Shown: in pieces, positions 12,043 to 22,624 of the stretch
How the letters are laid out: every line of letters starts with the position of its first letter
Position numbering within the stretch: the first letter of the stretch is position 1
Source: Metellina segmentata
Taxonomy: Eukaryota; Arthropoda; Arachnida; Araneae; Tetragnathidae
Direction of reading: 5' to 3'
DNA: 64,000 bases
Assembly: GCA_947359465.1 (NCBI GenBank)
Contig: OX375877.1
Span: 53,770,944-53,834,943 of the forward strand
Notes under the pieces: generated by a model
Told to the model about the DNA's origin: nothing
Seen by the model: only the letters and a program-made list of their open reading frames with translations
Databases searched by the model: none
Translations under genes and position numbers: made by a program

Positions 12043-13645
12043 TTAACCCTCCGTCGGGCGCAATCGGCCTGACAGGGGCACAGCCTTGACGTTTACGTTC
12101 CCTCCTCTTCTCCTAGAAGGGGCAGAAATCTGCTAATTCTAGTAGTCTCTTATCTTTACCGGATGTTTGGACCCAACCTTTTAATTTTATTCTCGCGCTT
12201 CGTGGACAGCTCTTAGCGTCATTCTGATCTCTCAGGCACATTGCGCCCGAATTCGTTACATATATAAAGGACGTAATATCTATGTTTTAATATCACAAGT
12301 GTTTTTTTTTAAATAATTTCATGACTGCATCATGCAAAATTTGTGGCTTTTTCCGTAAATATGTGGATATTTCAGCTTGGCCTCCTGGGCTCATTGCGAC
12401 CGAACATGTATTTATGGTAGTGTTTTCTTTCATATGTTCAGGATTTGCGTAAAAATGGCTCGGAAATTCTTCGATTTGTCAAAACCGAACGATCTGGAAG
12501 ACGTGAGACGTATGTTGGAAGATGTCGACGAGGACGACTCTACTGTGAACGAGGATTTGGGTGAAGAGAGTGACATCGATTTTCACGATAAAGTGGAAGA
12601 GCGTAAAGAAAATTCAGAAACGGAGCAAATGGTGAGGTTACTAAAGATGAAAACGAACCAGAGCCCAACTTTTTTTGGGGGAAAGGATAAAACTACCAAA
12701 TGGGCCAAAAATCCGCCGACGAGAAGGGTCAGTAGGGAGCTCACAATGTTCTAACTCATCTTCCTGGAGTCATAGGACACGCTTAGAATGTCCAAACAGT
12801 GTTATTATAGTGTCTTCGCTTCATGTCGACAGTGCAATCTATCCTGCATCTGGAGAGCAATACAATCCAAAGATGATCACATTCTACAATTCCACCAAAA
12901 GTGGCGTTGATAATGCAGACCAAATGTGTGCCATTTATAACCTGAGCCGAAATGTAAAGCGCTGGCCAATAGTCATATTTTTTACAATGCTAAATATTAG
13001 TGCTATCAATTCGCAAGTAATTTATCTCGGCTATCAACTAGAACCATGTCGTAGAAGACCTTTCCTAAAAACATTGGACCACCAACTGGTGCTTGGAGAA
13101 CTAAGTGGAAGAAGTGTGAAGACAGTTGGAATCCCCATCAATCTCCAAATTCGGCTGAAAAAATATCAACCCATCAAAGATGTTCCAGAAAATTCCACAC
13201 CTCAACCGACGTAGATGCTCAACCTGCACCTCAGAAAGGGTTTGAGAAGGATGACAAATTATGAATATAATAAATGTCTCAACGCAATCTGCTTGGCTCA
13301 TGCAAATATCATCTGCGGAACGTGCTGTGCTGTTTGCCAATGCCCCTCTTCTGCTGAAATTAAGCTGAAGAACTCAGACTCTGAGTGAATATCGGCTTTT
13401 TAACTCTGCACTGCAATGTATAATTTTTACCAAAATTATTTAATTTGTTACTTTGGAAATTTAAGTGAATTTAGTGCTAGATCTGAAATTTTCTTTTAAT
13501 GTTTTCTAAATATAAAATGTGTTTGATTACTTTTAGAATACTGAAACTAAAATTAATGGGTATAAATTTGCGATTCTTTTTTTTGTGTGCCTGTCAGACG
13601 CAATGCGCCCGAACACGTTGGTTCTATATTGCGCACGGGGTTTAA
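12043..13645. mobile_element. Internally deleted piggyBac-type element
   Basis: The TTAA at 12,043-12,046 is followed directly by CCCTCCGTCGGGCGCAATCG. The other end has GCGCACGGGG just before a TTAA at 13,642-13,645, and the subterminal block CGGGCGCA..CTGACAGG is present inverted near both ends. TTAA targets with CCC-type termini are diagnostic of piggyBac. At about 1.6 kb it is too short for a full ~600-residue transposase. Confidence 0.8.
12455..13390 (+). pseudogene. piggyBac transposase with central deletion
   Basis: The N-terminal part (from ATG at 12,455) encodes an acidic region (LEDVRRMLEDVDEDDSTVNE) like the start of piggyBac transposases. After a frame change at about 12,700-12,750 the protein resumes near the C-terminus: PKMITFYNSTKSGVDNADQM, then RNVKRWPIVIFFTMLNISAI (12,868-13,010). 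A Cys/His cluster (CSTC near 13,215, then CLNAICLAHANIICGTCC in another frame near 13,285) matches the family's zinc-binding tail. The catalytic Asp region between these parts is missing. It cannot encode a working enzyme. Confidence 0.86.
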
Positions 13646-13735
13646 AGGTGTACTTTGCAGTTTTTGTCTTGTTTGGAAGTGGTTTGGGTGGTCGTAGTAA
13701 ACAATAACTCGGGTCTCTTGTCAAGAAACAGTACA

Positions 13736-13882
13736 CGAATTGGAAGCATGCGAAATAAACATTTGAGAAACATGAAAAACCAGAGTACCACCGTTTTGCT
13801 GTTGAACAAGCAAAAGGATTTTCTTTTGTGATGTCAGGAAGAATTCAAAATGTGATGCAAGCAATCAATACAAAAAATTGAA
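13736..13882 (+). pseudogene. Fragment of a hAT-type (TTF zinc finger) transposase
   Basis: One frame reads NWKHA.TFEKHEKPEY and then HRFAVEQAKGFSFVMSGRIQ, with stops. The arrangement resembles the N-terminal zinc-finger/His region of hAT proteins of the ZMYM/DUF4371 type, for comparison the GFKDWKHLGDSLAHHENAKT segment at 21,572. Only about 45 codons remain, so this is tentative. Confidence 0.4.
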
Positions 13883-13889
13883 AAATATT

Positions 13890-14610
13890 GCCATAACGGA
13901 AGCATTTATTATGCGTTGTCGTCAAGAAATCGCCTAGAGATGTGACTACGAAAATGGGTCTATCGGTCTCACCGAGCCTATTCACAGCGATTTCAGAGCT
14001 CTTTGGTATCCTGCCCGTTTTTTATATGAAGTCCTTAGAAGTCATTTGACAACTCAGATTTCGGATAGTAGGTCTATGTGTACATTAGGGTGGAGCGAAA
14101 AACACGAATTTCGGAAATTGAAAACGCCTATGGTGGGAATAGTTGGGGACTACAATGCTTATTAATAAAACAAAATATGAGCTAAATCATTTAATATCTT
14201 CAAGTGAAAAAACACTCTGAAATTTCGAAATTTTGCCGATTTCTTCACAAAAATAATAATAACGCATTTAAAATTTTTATTACATTCTATTTAAAGCCAT
14301 GGGTGGGTGAAATGAACTTCCCTGCATGTAAAAAAAAGTGTTACACCTAACATTATCCCGCAAAATAAAAAAAAATCCTTTTTTTTAGAGCTCCATTACG
14401 CGCGTCTCCACTCCTCTCAATAGACTCATCATTGTGACCACGCGGTTACACGGGCGCTTCCCCTTGCAGCTCTTCGCTGTTTTTGCATTATGAAAACAAC
14501 CCAGAGCTCAGCACGAGGAGGAGGCTGCATATCGAGTTCCACTCCGCCCTCTAAAAATTTCAATTTATGTTACTAGCTTACCCTAAAAAATTAAATTGAA
14601 GTTACTGGCA
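13890..14610. other. Non-coding stretch
   Basis: No gene is recognised. A block beginning AGGGTGGAGCGAAAAACACG at 14,089 looks like a possible transposon terminus next to the pseudogene that follows, but I found no inverted partner. Confidence 0.35.
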
Positions 14611-14621
14611 AGTAGTTTATC

Positions 14622-15650
14622 TTAAAAGAGGTTGATATTGTGGCTTTTGGTTTCAAATCTGGGTAAAGCTAGTCTAGAAGCAAATCTTGACCGAATAAAT
14701 CCATCTCGTGCCTCTGCACCACATACTGTACTATATGCTTCAGTTACTAATTCAACGCAACGTTCTACTGCGTGTGAATGACATGGAAAGTTAAACATGT
14801 TACTATTGGTTAAAACGTCTAGAATCATCTACTTGAGTTGATCATTAGAAAGAGGTGGATCTGTAATGGAATCTGATTGCCATTCAATTAGAATTATGTA
14901 ATTGTCTGCTTCGAAGTTTAACTTGGGAATTTTGAACTCTCGAATAGTCTTTTCAACATTTATTTTTGTCTTAATTTTAAATACTTCTAAGGCTCTATTC
15001 TCTGACGTGTTTTCAATCATCAGCTAACATTGCCAAAATAATATTTTCTGGATGGGCATAATAAGCATTTTTTTGCAAAGTTATACCTACTACAATTTTT
15101 AAATCCTCAGGCAAAAATCTCAATTTATTTAAAATATTGTAAAAATGAAGATTCCAGTACAGACATGATGATTGACTTTTAATTTTAAACCACACATATG
15201 AGTGTACCTTCATAACATACTCTGTTAATATTTTCAAGTTATGGGTTGGATCTTCTATTGAAACATATGACCTTAAAATTCTATTTGTCGTCATCAACCA
15301 TTTTTCACAAGATTCTAACATTTTTTCAATTTTTCCGCTGTATCCTTTTGGTCCAGTGGTTTTCCGTTCTAAATGTTACAACAAATTACGTAAAGGTAGC
15401 TGGGTAGCTCATTTGTATGTAATAAACAAATAAATCAATGCACAGGAAGTCCTAAAAAGAGCTCGATATGTCTAATGACTCCAATTTTCAAACCTATATT
15501 TTCCAGTGTACCATCACAACCAACCACTTGCATCTTAGAACGATCGATATTTTTCTCCAAAAAAGTCAAAATACTTGTTTTATTATTCTGAAAAGTACCA
15601 GTTGTAGGAGTGACATGTCCCATATATGTTTATCCTGGTTCTGATATTAG
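14622..15650 (-). pseudogene. Broken copy of an uncharacterised, probably repeated, arthropod gene family
   Basis: On the minus strand the pieces read in order across several frames. First comes VVGCDGTLENIGLKIGVIRH (15,435-15,623), then ELPLRNLL and KTTGPKGYSGKIEKMLESC (15,310-15,420, interrupted by stops). SYVWFKIKSQ and NAYYAHPENIILAMLADD follow (15,013-15,321), then KIPKLNFEADNYIILIEW (14,829-15,020). The last piece is FPCHSHAVERCVELVTEAYS with RDGFIRSR (14,622-14,828). The ensemble recalls a family of uncharacterised proteins that I remember from arthropod genomes, with no assigned function. It is probably transposon-borne or a repeated host gene. Frameshifts and stops make this copy inactive. 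Confidence 0.5.
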
Positions 15651-16388
15651 AACTATAAATTATTCTGTTACGGTTTTCTAGTAATTATTTCTCTTTCTTT
15701 AATCATAACTAAAGTTCAATCCTAACGCCGGTTACACACACGGCGTATTTTTTCCGTCGCGGAGAATTGACCGTCGCCGCTCACAGAAATCGAGCGTTTA
15801 CACACAGGGCGGTAAAATCTCCGTCGCCGTCGTACGAGTCACCTTGGCAGTGTAGTTTTATCATCGAATCAATTAACTTTAGTTTAAATGTGTTATTTAA
15901 ATCATTTATTGCTGAGTGTAGTTTGATATGAACAGAGCAAATTCTAGAATACCTTTTGAAATTTATAAGTTAGAAATTGTTAAATAATAATGAGTAAAAT
16001 AAATACAATTAAATAATAAAGTAAAATAAAGATTTTACTTTTATCTGTATAACTTATTCTCTGTGAAAATTATTATCATTTTTGATAACACTTCCTTAAA
16101 CTTTTTCACACATAAGTCACAAAGAACAAAGATATTTTAACTTTGTACGTTCAAAGCATCCATCATGTCGTTTATTTTATTTTATTTTTAAAATTTTGCT
16201 TTACTTATAATTACTTCTGTAGGTACATAGTTATTATGACGCACCTTTTATAATAGTGTGTGGGATAATCATTTTCAAAAGAGGTTTGAAGTTAACGGCA
16301 TTTATTGATACATTTAATACATAATTTACACAAACACAAATACACTTCATATACACAAATATACAATTAGAAAGTGACGTCTATTGAG

Positions 16389-18534
16389 CTAGATGACTAT
16401 ACTGAAGAATTTCTTTCGGTCTTCTTCGCCAACGTACTCAGCAAAATGTTCGTGGTGTTTAACTGCTGTATTTATTTTAATTTGGTCTTTAATTGAGAGA
16501 GATGGCGATGAGTTGTAGTGTGGAAGAAGTGAAAGTTGTGAAGAGTACGAAGGCAGAGTAGTAAATGTTGGATGATTCTGGCTTGGTTGGGGTGGTGGAA
16601 TGCGGGTAGGCTATAAATTTTGACTACCAACTGAGGGAATCGATGGTGGAAGATGTGGAGGTTGTGAGTAGTACTAAGTCGTAGGAGTAGGGAAAGGTTG
16701 TTGAAGTGGCTGTGGAAAGGTCTGTGTGCTTTTTCTTTTTCTCAGGAGGTTGTTGCCTAGAGCCATCGGTTTCATCCTTGTCTTCTTGTATGATAAAACT
16801 CTCTGCAGTCTCTGTTTTTTCGTATAATTTTTTTAAAAACTTGATTTCTTCGTTTAATAGGTATTTTCTTTTTTTGTTAGTTTGTGAGCCACTAGCTCTG
16901 TTTTCTTTAGCCCTTTTTTCAGCGTCAAGTATATGTTTCCAGCGTTTAATCGCTTCCATACCTAAAAAAAGAAAAACATTAAGTACCGTCTACATTAGCT
17001 GCATAAAAAGTAAAACAATAATTTTTTCGTTTTTCAGATATCTAGCAAGTGGATGTACTTTCACTGACCTTCATTATTCATTCAGAGTAAGAATCTCAAC
17101 AGCAAGAGTGATAGTTGAGATATTGTCAAGCACTGTGGAATGTTATGCAAAGCGAGTGCATACCTCCCATTAAAAAAGAAATGTGGGAATCATTAGCAAA
17201 TGGATTTGAACATACAGCAAACTTTCCCCATTGCATAGGAGCAGTAGACGGGAAACATGTCCGCATCGTGAGTCCAACAAAAAGTGGATCCATGTATTTT
17301 AATTATAAAGAATACTATTTCATTGTATTAATGGGCATTGCAGATAGTAAGTACCGTTTTGCTTTTGTGCATATTGGTAGCTATGGAAAAGACTGTGACT
17401 CGTCAGTTTTTAAACAGACTCAGCTGTGGAAATCAATAGAAAGCAGTTCAAAAAATCTACCTGATGAGAAGTGCCTACCAGGCACATGAAGTCCGAAAGT
17501 GCCATATTTGTTTGTTGGTGATGCAGCATTTGGACTGCATAAACATTTGCTAAGGCCTTATGCTGGGACACATTTGACAATCGAAAAGAGAATCTTCAAA
17601 TATCGATTGTGCCGAGCAAGAAGGTACACAGAATGCACTTTCGGTATTCTCATCAACAAATTGAGAATATTCCATCGACCATTAAATGTCCAACCACAAC
17701 TTGCTAATGATATTGTTAAAGCCTGCATTATTTTTCATAATTATGTTAGGGATAGAGATGGATACATCATTGAGGATACAACATTAATTATAGGGGTGGA
17801 AGATATTCGAGGAGAGAATACTACAAGAGCAGGCCTCAAAGCAAACAATGTGAGAAACATTCTATGTAGATATTTTGTTTCAACTGTAGGAAGGGTTTCC
17901 TGGCAGATGTCCAAGAAATAAGGACTTTCTCATCGCCGTGACATCGACAACAGATAACTATCAAATGTGCCGCTTTCTTATTTAACACAAGTATTCCAAG
18001 ATAAATTTTTTCTTCTATTATTTTTATTTATACGTAATTTTAAAATATTATTGTAATGCTAGAAGTAGTTTACAAGCATAATAAAACTTCTTAAAAAAAC
18101 GTGACATTGTTACAAATTGACAAATAATATGTTTTTTTTTTTTTACAAAATTTGTTAATAACAGTCCACCATAGTTGTCACAAATGTTAAAAAAACCGAA
18201 ATAAATAATTACATCCAGAAAAGATTCCAATATACTAAAGATTTTGTGCAACTACAGAGTGTGATTACTAAAACATCTGGAATCTCAAAATCGAATTTTT
18301 TACACCTTCACTTTCTAGTAAATATATGTGAGGAAACATGAACTTACCAAAATCATTTCTCTCTTTTTCTTCCAACACATCAAAGTCGTTTTGAATTTCC
18401 AGGCAAACTTCATGCCAAGCGTTTCTGGTAGCATTTCTGTCCTTAAAGATGTCTAGAGTTTTATCCCACAAAACAGGCCTTTCTTGGATTAATGAAATTA
18501 AAATTTCATTATCAATACTTACATTAATGTTCAT
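16389..18534 (-). pseudogene. MADF-domain accessory protein of the Harbinger element, spliced, 3' end frameshifted
   Basis: Exon 1 (18,348-18,534) starts at an ATG and encodes MNINVSIDNEILISLIQERP, then ..LWDKTLDIFKDRNATRNAW, the core of a MADF (Myb/SANT-like) DNA-binding domain. It ends at a consensus donor (G|GTAAGT). Exon 2 starts at 16,961 after a T-rich acceptor (..TTTTTTTAG|GT), keeps the frame, and continues MEAIKRWKHILDAEKRAKEN. This completes the domain and adds a Lys-rich, Ser/Thr-rich tail. A stop at 16,624-16,626 follows a frameshift. In another frame the tail resumes (PPPQPSQNHPTFTTLPSYSS ..KHHEHFAEYVGEEDRKKF) to a stop at 16,389. In this superfamily such proteins are known to assist nuclear import and DNA binding of the transposase. 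The 1.4-kb intron contains the transposase gene on the opposite strand. Confidence 0.8.
17037..17921 (+). pseudogene. Harbinger DDE_4 transposase, N-terminally truncated
   Basis: A reading path starts after an acceptor-like TTTTTCGTTTTTCAG with RYLASGCTFTDLHYSFRVRI and shifts frame near 17,115-17,130. It then stays open: NFPHCIGAVDGKHVRI (first Asp, 17,247-17,249), GSYGKDCDSSVFKQT, VPYLFVGDAAFGLHK (second Asp, 17,520-17,522) and RRYTECTFGILINKLRIF (Glu, 17,631-17,633), ending KACIIFHNYVRDRDG.. at 17,921. All three catalytic residues remain. An in-frame TGA at 17,487-17,489, one frameshift and the loss of roughly the first 100 residues make the copy inactive. Confidence 0.9.
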
Positions 18535-18978
18535 AATAGAAAAAAAAAACAATTGATGCTTCGACAACAGTGCTACACAAACAAAGTTCAACTCACTGAG
18601 CAAACGATGTCTAAACGGTAGAAAAACAGCCGTGTGTGTAAACGTGCATTTAGTCACGTACGCCACTAGTTCGGCGGCGACGGTCAAACTGCCGTCGGCG
18701 CTAGTGGCAGTTGGCGGCTGCATAGCTGCCGCCAACGGTAAATTGACCGAGCGTTTTTTTGTCCGTATAATGTGTAAGCTCTAATTGACTTCAGTACGCT
18801 ACTGTGTGAACGGCGGCGACGGTCAATTCTCCGCGACGGAAAAATCCGCCGTGTGTGTAACCAGCGTTAGACTCGATAAAACTATGCAAAAAATAAAATT
18901 CAATAATTAAAAAAATAATAATAATATTTTTTTAAAGTTGGAGAGTACGGTACTTTCAAGAACACTCTATATTTATAA

Positions 18979-19393
18979 GGCCCGGTGCACACATCCGGTT
19001 TTCAACGTGCGGCGCCGCTGCTGCAACGCAAGTGCGGTCTGAGATACATAAGATCCAATGGAGTAGTGCACACATGTCTCCAGCTCCGCTGCGGCGACGC
19101 ACGTCCAACTGGCGTGTAATTTGTACCGCAGTTCCCCACGGCACCGCAGCTCGCCACACACGTGTCTCCATTCTGAAGTACCTTGTTTTCATAAATAAAT
19201 GGAAGATAAATAATAATTAATAAATGGTTGTATCCAGTAACGCGTCTATTAAAATATACTGTTTGCACACCAAGCGAAATAAACACGTTTTCTTCGATAG
19301 AATATTATCGCAAATGGCCCGAAATGAGTACTTGCGTGTTCATAGTTGGGCTTCGGTGCCGCACGTTGAAAACCCGGATGTGTGCACCGGGAC
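18979..19393. mobile_element. Harbinger-type MITE, copy 1
   Basis: The 415-bp element starts GGCCCGGTGCACACATCCGG and ends with the inverted sequence CCGGATGTGTGCACCGGGAC. It is flanked by TAA at 18,976-18,978 and 19,394-19,396, the TWA target duplication of PIF/Harbinger. There is no coding capacity of its own. A second copy in the opposite internal orientation lies at 31,491-31,939. Confidence 0.87.
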
Positions 19394-19496
19394 TAAGTCT
19401 GGTACAAGCTATAGTTTTAGAGTTTTACAGAAGAAATCCATCACCGATACAATAAAGGATCCAAAAATTTTACTTTTACGCCCTCGTCTGCCTTTA

Positions 19497-20225
19497 GGCT
19501 AGGCCTCCACTTGCGATTTCGTGTCGCGCGATTTTTCAGTCGCAAAAATAAAACTCATTGTTTTAAATACAAGTGCGCAAACTTGTGACTAAACAATCGC
19601 AGCGATTAAAAAGTTGCAACCGGTCCTATTTTTGCTGGGACGCGACTGTCGCTCTACCCCAATAAATCACACAGACAGGCATGGACATGCACACACTTGC
19701 GATACTTTAGTCGCAGTACTGAGGCAGTCTTGTTATGGTCACTGCTTAAAACACTGCAAATACTTGTCTAAAATGTCTGACAACGAATCTACTTGAGATG
19801 ATGATGGATAAATATTAATACTAATTGATACTGAGTCACTTATAAAAAAATTGGAAAGAAGAAGAGTTTAAAGAAATTGAAGATTGTTATTGATGGACCC
19901 ATTATTCCCAACAATTCATCAAAACTACTTTTTGTCATTCGGTAATACTGGAAAAACTTGGCAGGGTGCTCACATCAATCTTCAAATAACTTGTAAAACT
20001 GCACTTTCAATAATCTTTGACTTGTCATTGGATGTACCCAATAACGATGCTTCCTCCGTTTGCTTCTCTCCTGAAGCAAAAGAACGATCGCACAAGTAGT
20101 TTCAATGAAATGCCATTGTAAAACTATACTAATTCAATAATTTATGTATTGCAGTGTGTGCACCTTGTAGATTTTCTGCGATAGCCATTTTTTAGTCCTC
20201 ACGACTTATCGCAAGTGGCCTAGCC
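19497..20225. mobile_element. Harbinger-type non-autonomous element of a second family
   Basis: The termini GGCTAGGCCTCCACTTGCGA and CGCAAGTGGCCTAGCC are inverted and flanked by TTA at 19,494-19,496 and 20,226-20,228. The 729-bp interior holds short remnants (MSDNEST near 19,771, and a frame at 19,884-20,099) that look like leftovers of a longer parent element, but no domain is recognisable. Confidence 0.8.
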
Positions 20226-21074
20226 TTACAACAGACTAAAAACTAAGTCATTTCAAGCAATTCGTTCTTGCCAGCCTTCTGTAGACGGAATCTCTGACGT
20301 CATGCTCACAGCCAGACCGTGAGCAGGGCCGGCTCCAGGGTAGGGCGATCCGGGCGGCCGCCCGGAGCGCAATGATCTAGGGGCGCCAAAATCATGGAAA
20401 ATGAAAATAAACTGATAAAAAAAATTAAGTTACAGGCTTTTATAAAATGCACTAAAACTAAAAAGTAAAGAATACTTTTTTATCATTCTGATATCATATC
20501 AACAAATTATTTTTCATAATATTGCATTGTCATCGAACCCTTGTAAGTATACCAAATTTCATTGAAATCGGTTCACGGGAATTTTCTCAAAAACGCGTTG
20601 CAAGATTTGACTGATAGTTGACAAGATTAAGAGGCGGCAGGCGGAATTTATCATTTTTATTTCTAAGCACATAATTCAAATAATATAATATATTTAAACA
20701 TTAAGGCAAAACCTACTTGAATTCAATTCAACATGACAAAACCACTCAGCCAACGCCTTTCAAGAATTGACAAGTTTTTCGGCCCGTGGCAACCCGACTG
20801 TACAGGAAACAACAATTTTGAAACCAATCGAAACAAGATCTAACAGCCCTTTTTAACTGCATATAAAAAGGAAGTAGACTTAAAACAATGCATTATTTGC
20901 CACTAGACTTCGGCTGGTGCGAAATAAAATAGTTTGTTTAAATTGTTAGTGCAAAAAAGCTTTTAAAAAGTGCTTGTGCAAATTGTCCAGTGCGTTTGGC
21001 TTCTGTGAAGGTTTGTGTTTTAATTTTTGTTTTCATTTTTAAAAACTAATCAAATCCTTCAGACATAAGCCAAA

Positions 21075-21370
21075 AAAAGGGTGGGGGGTAGATTTCAAAA
21101 ATTAGAGTTTCGATCAAAACATGGCTTGTGTGGTATCAAATGAAAGGTAATTGAGTCTGGAGTTGAATGAAATACATTTTTTTAAGTCAGTGACGCATAA
21201 GGGGGGGATTTTGAAAATTAGAGTTTAAATCAAATCATGGCTTGTGTGGTATCGAATGAAAGGTAATTGAGTCTGAAGTTGAATATAATACGTTTTTTTT
21301 AAGCCAGTGGCGCACAAGTGGGGGATTTCAGAAATTATAATTTAAATTAAATCATGGCTTTTTTTATATC
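21075..21370 (+). repeat. ~117-bp tandem repeat in the hAT 5' region
   Basis: The block AAATTAGAGTTT.. ATCAAA(A/T)CATGGCTTGTG recurs with ATGGCTT at about 21,121, 21,237 and 21,354, a period of 116-117 bases and about 2.4 copies. Each unit starts with a G-rich stretch. It lies between the hAT terminus and its coding region. Confidence 0.8.
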
Positions 21371-22145
21371 AGTATTATCTTTTATTTTAATTAATTTGTT
21401 CCAGAAACCAAATGTCCGATGCAATTCTCACCAAAACATTACAATAAAAGGCTTAGAAATGGAGAAGAGGTTTTAAGAGAATGGATAGTATAGTCCGTAT
21501 TTCAAAACGCTTTGTACTGTTTTCCATGTCGACCTTTTGCTGCACCATCTAGCTTGAGCGCTCTTGGCAATCGGGGATTTAAAGACTGGAAGCATTTAGG
21601 GGACTCTTTAGCACATCATGAAAATGCTAAAACTCATATAGATTGTTTGAAATCATGGCTTGAATTGAAGCAAAGATTGAAAATAGGTGAAACAATAGAT
21701 GCAGTTTCTCAGAGACTCATATTGATTCTGAGATAAATCACTGGTCTGAAGTTCTTTTACGCATTATATTAGTCGTTAAAATGCTAGGTGAGAGCTCTCT
21801 AGCTTTTCGAGGAACAAGTGATAAACTGTATGAACACAATAATGGAAACTTTTTGAAGTTAATTCAGTTATTGGCTGAGTTTGATCCAAAAATGGAGGAA
21901 CACGTTCGCAGAGTCGTCAATAAAGAAGAAATCAAAGCTACATATCTAGGGAAAACTATACAAAATGAAATAATTGAATTATTGTATGACAACATAAAGC
22001 TCCACATCATTGAGCAAGTTCAAAAGGCCAAGTATTATTCCGTGATTCTTGACTGTACTCCCGATGCAAGTAAAGTAGAACAGATGACATTTGTGGTAAG
22101 ATTTGTCTCCATACAGGAATCAGAGTCTGAAGTTCAAGTTAATAT

Positions 22146-22505
22146 TGTAGCGAAACTTATTCACTTTGTCTGAAAATCGAGGCTCAGTCGGTATTGCACC
22201 TTACTGCGAATCGGAAGGTACGGAGTTCCAATCCCACTAGAGGCAAGTGGCCTAAAAGTAGATTTCATTTTAAAGTTTCCTTTCTGTTTGTTTCTCACTT
22301 CTTCAGTAATATACTTATGTTAATTTCTAGAACTTTCGAATTCTCGAATGTTCGATTCATTTTCGGAAAAGGTATAAAAGGAGATGTATCACTCAGTTCA
22401 AGAAAATAATAAAGTCTCGAGTTGAGATCAGTAATCTTTGTCCTCGCTTGCCTTTTGCAAATTTACACGAAGAGGTTAACTTACCTATAATAAATCTACA
22501 CGACA
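22146..22505 (+). repeat. 5' long terminal repeat
   Basis: Starts TGTAGCGAAAC and ends ..CTACACGACA. It contains a TATA box (TATAAAAG, 22,373-22,380), an initiator-like TCAGT about 20 bases on, and AATAAA at 22,408-22,413. The segment from 22,181 to 22,241 resembles a tRNA: GGCTCAGTCGGTATTGCA as an A-box-like D arm and GAGTTCCAATCCC as a B-box-like T arm. Confidence 0.95.
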
Positions 22506-22508
22506 TTT

Positions 22509-22526
22509 TGGTGGAGGCGCCGGGTA
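22509..22526 (+). promoter_or_regulatory. Primer binding site
   Basis: TGGTGGAGGCGCCGGGTA begins three bases after the 5' LTR, starting with TGG as required to pair with the CCA end of a tRNA primer. I did not assign the tRNA. Confidence 0.75.
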
Positions 22527-22624
22527 AAATAAATACGGCGGAAGAACTTCGCAGAAGTTTACGTCTTCAAGGACTCCCTCCTGAGTTTGGCTCTTTACCG
22601 AATCCAAGTAGAGGCCCGAGGAAA

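Larger units (their letters stand above)
15722..18870. mobile_element. PIF/Harbinger-type DNA transposon
   Basis: Inverted termini (GCCGGTTACACACACGGCG near 15,727 and its near-complement at 18,848-18,866) are followed inward by the shared block GTCGCGGAGAATTGACCGTC. Further GC-rich copies of GGCGACGGTCAA/TTGACCGTCGCC lie inside both ends. The element encodes the two proteins expected of Harbinger elements, a DDE_4 transposase (+) and a MADF/Myb-like DNA-binding protein (-). I could not define a clean 3-bp target duplication. The GC-rich ends contrast with the AT-rich interior. Confidence 0.9.

Noticed and set aside
16706..17040. + strand ORF upstream of the Harbinger transposase as its N-terminus
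   Set aside because: This part is antisense to MADF exon 2 and its intron; only the segment after about 17,037 resembles the transposase.
22194..22409. 71-codon ORF repeated identically at 27,474-27,689
   Set aside because: Both lie in the LTRs across promoter and tRNA-like sequence; identity comes from LTR duplication.
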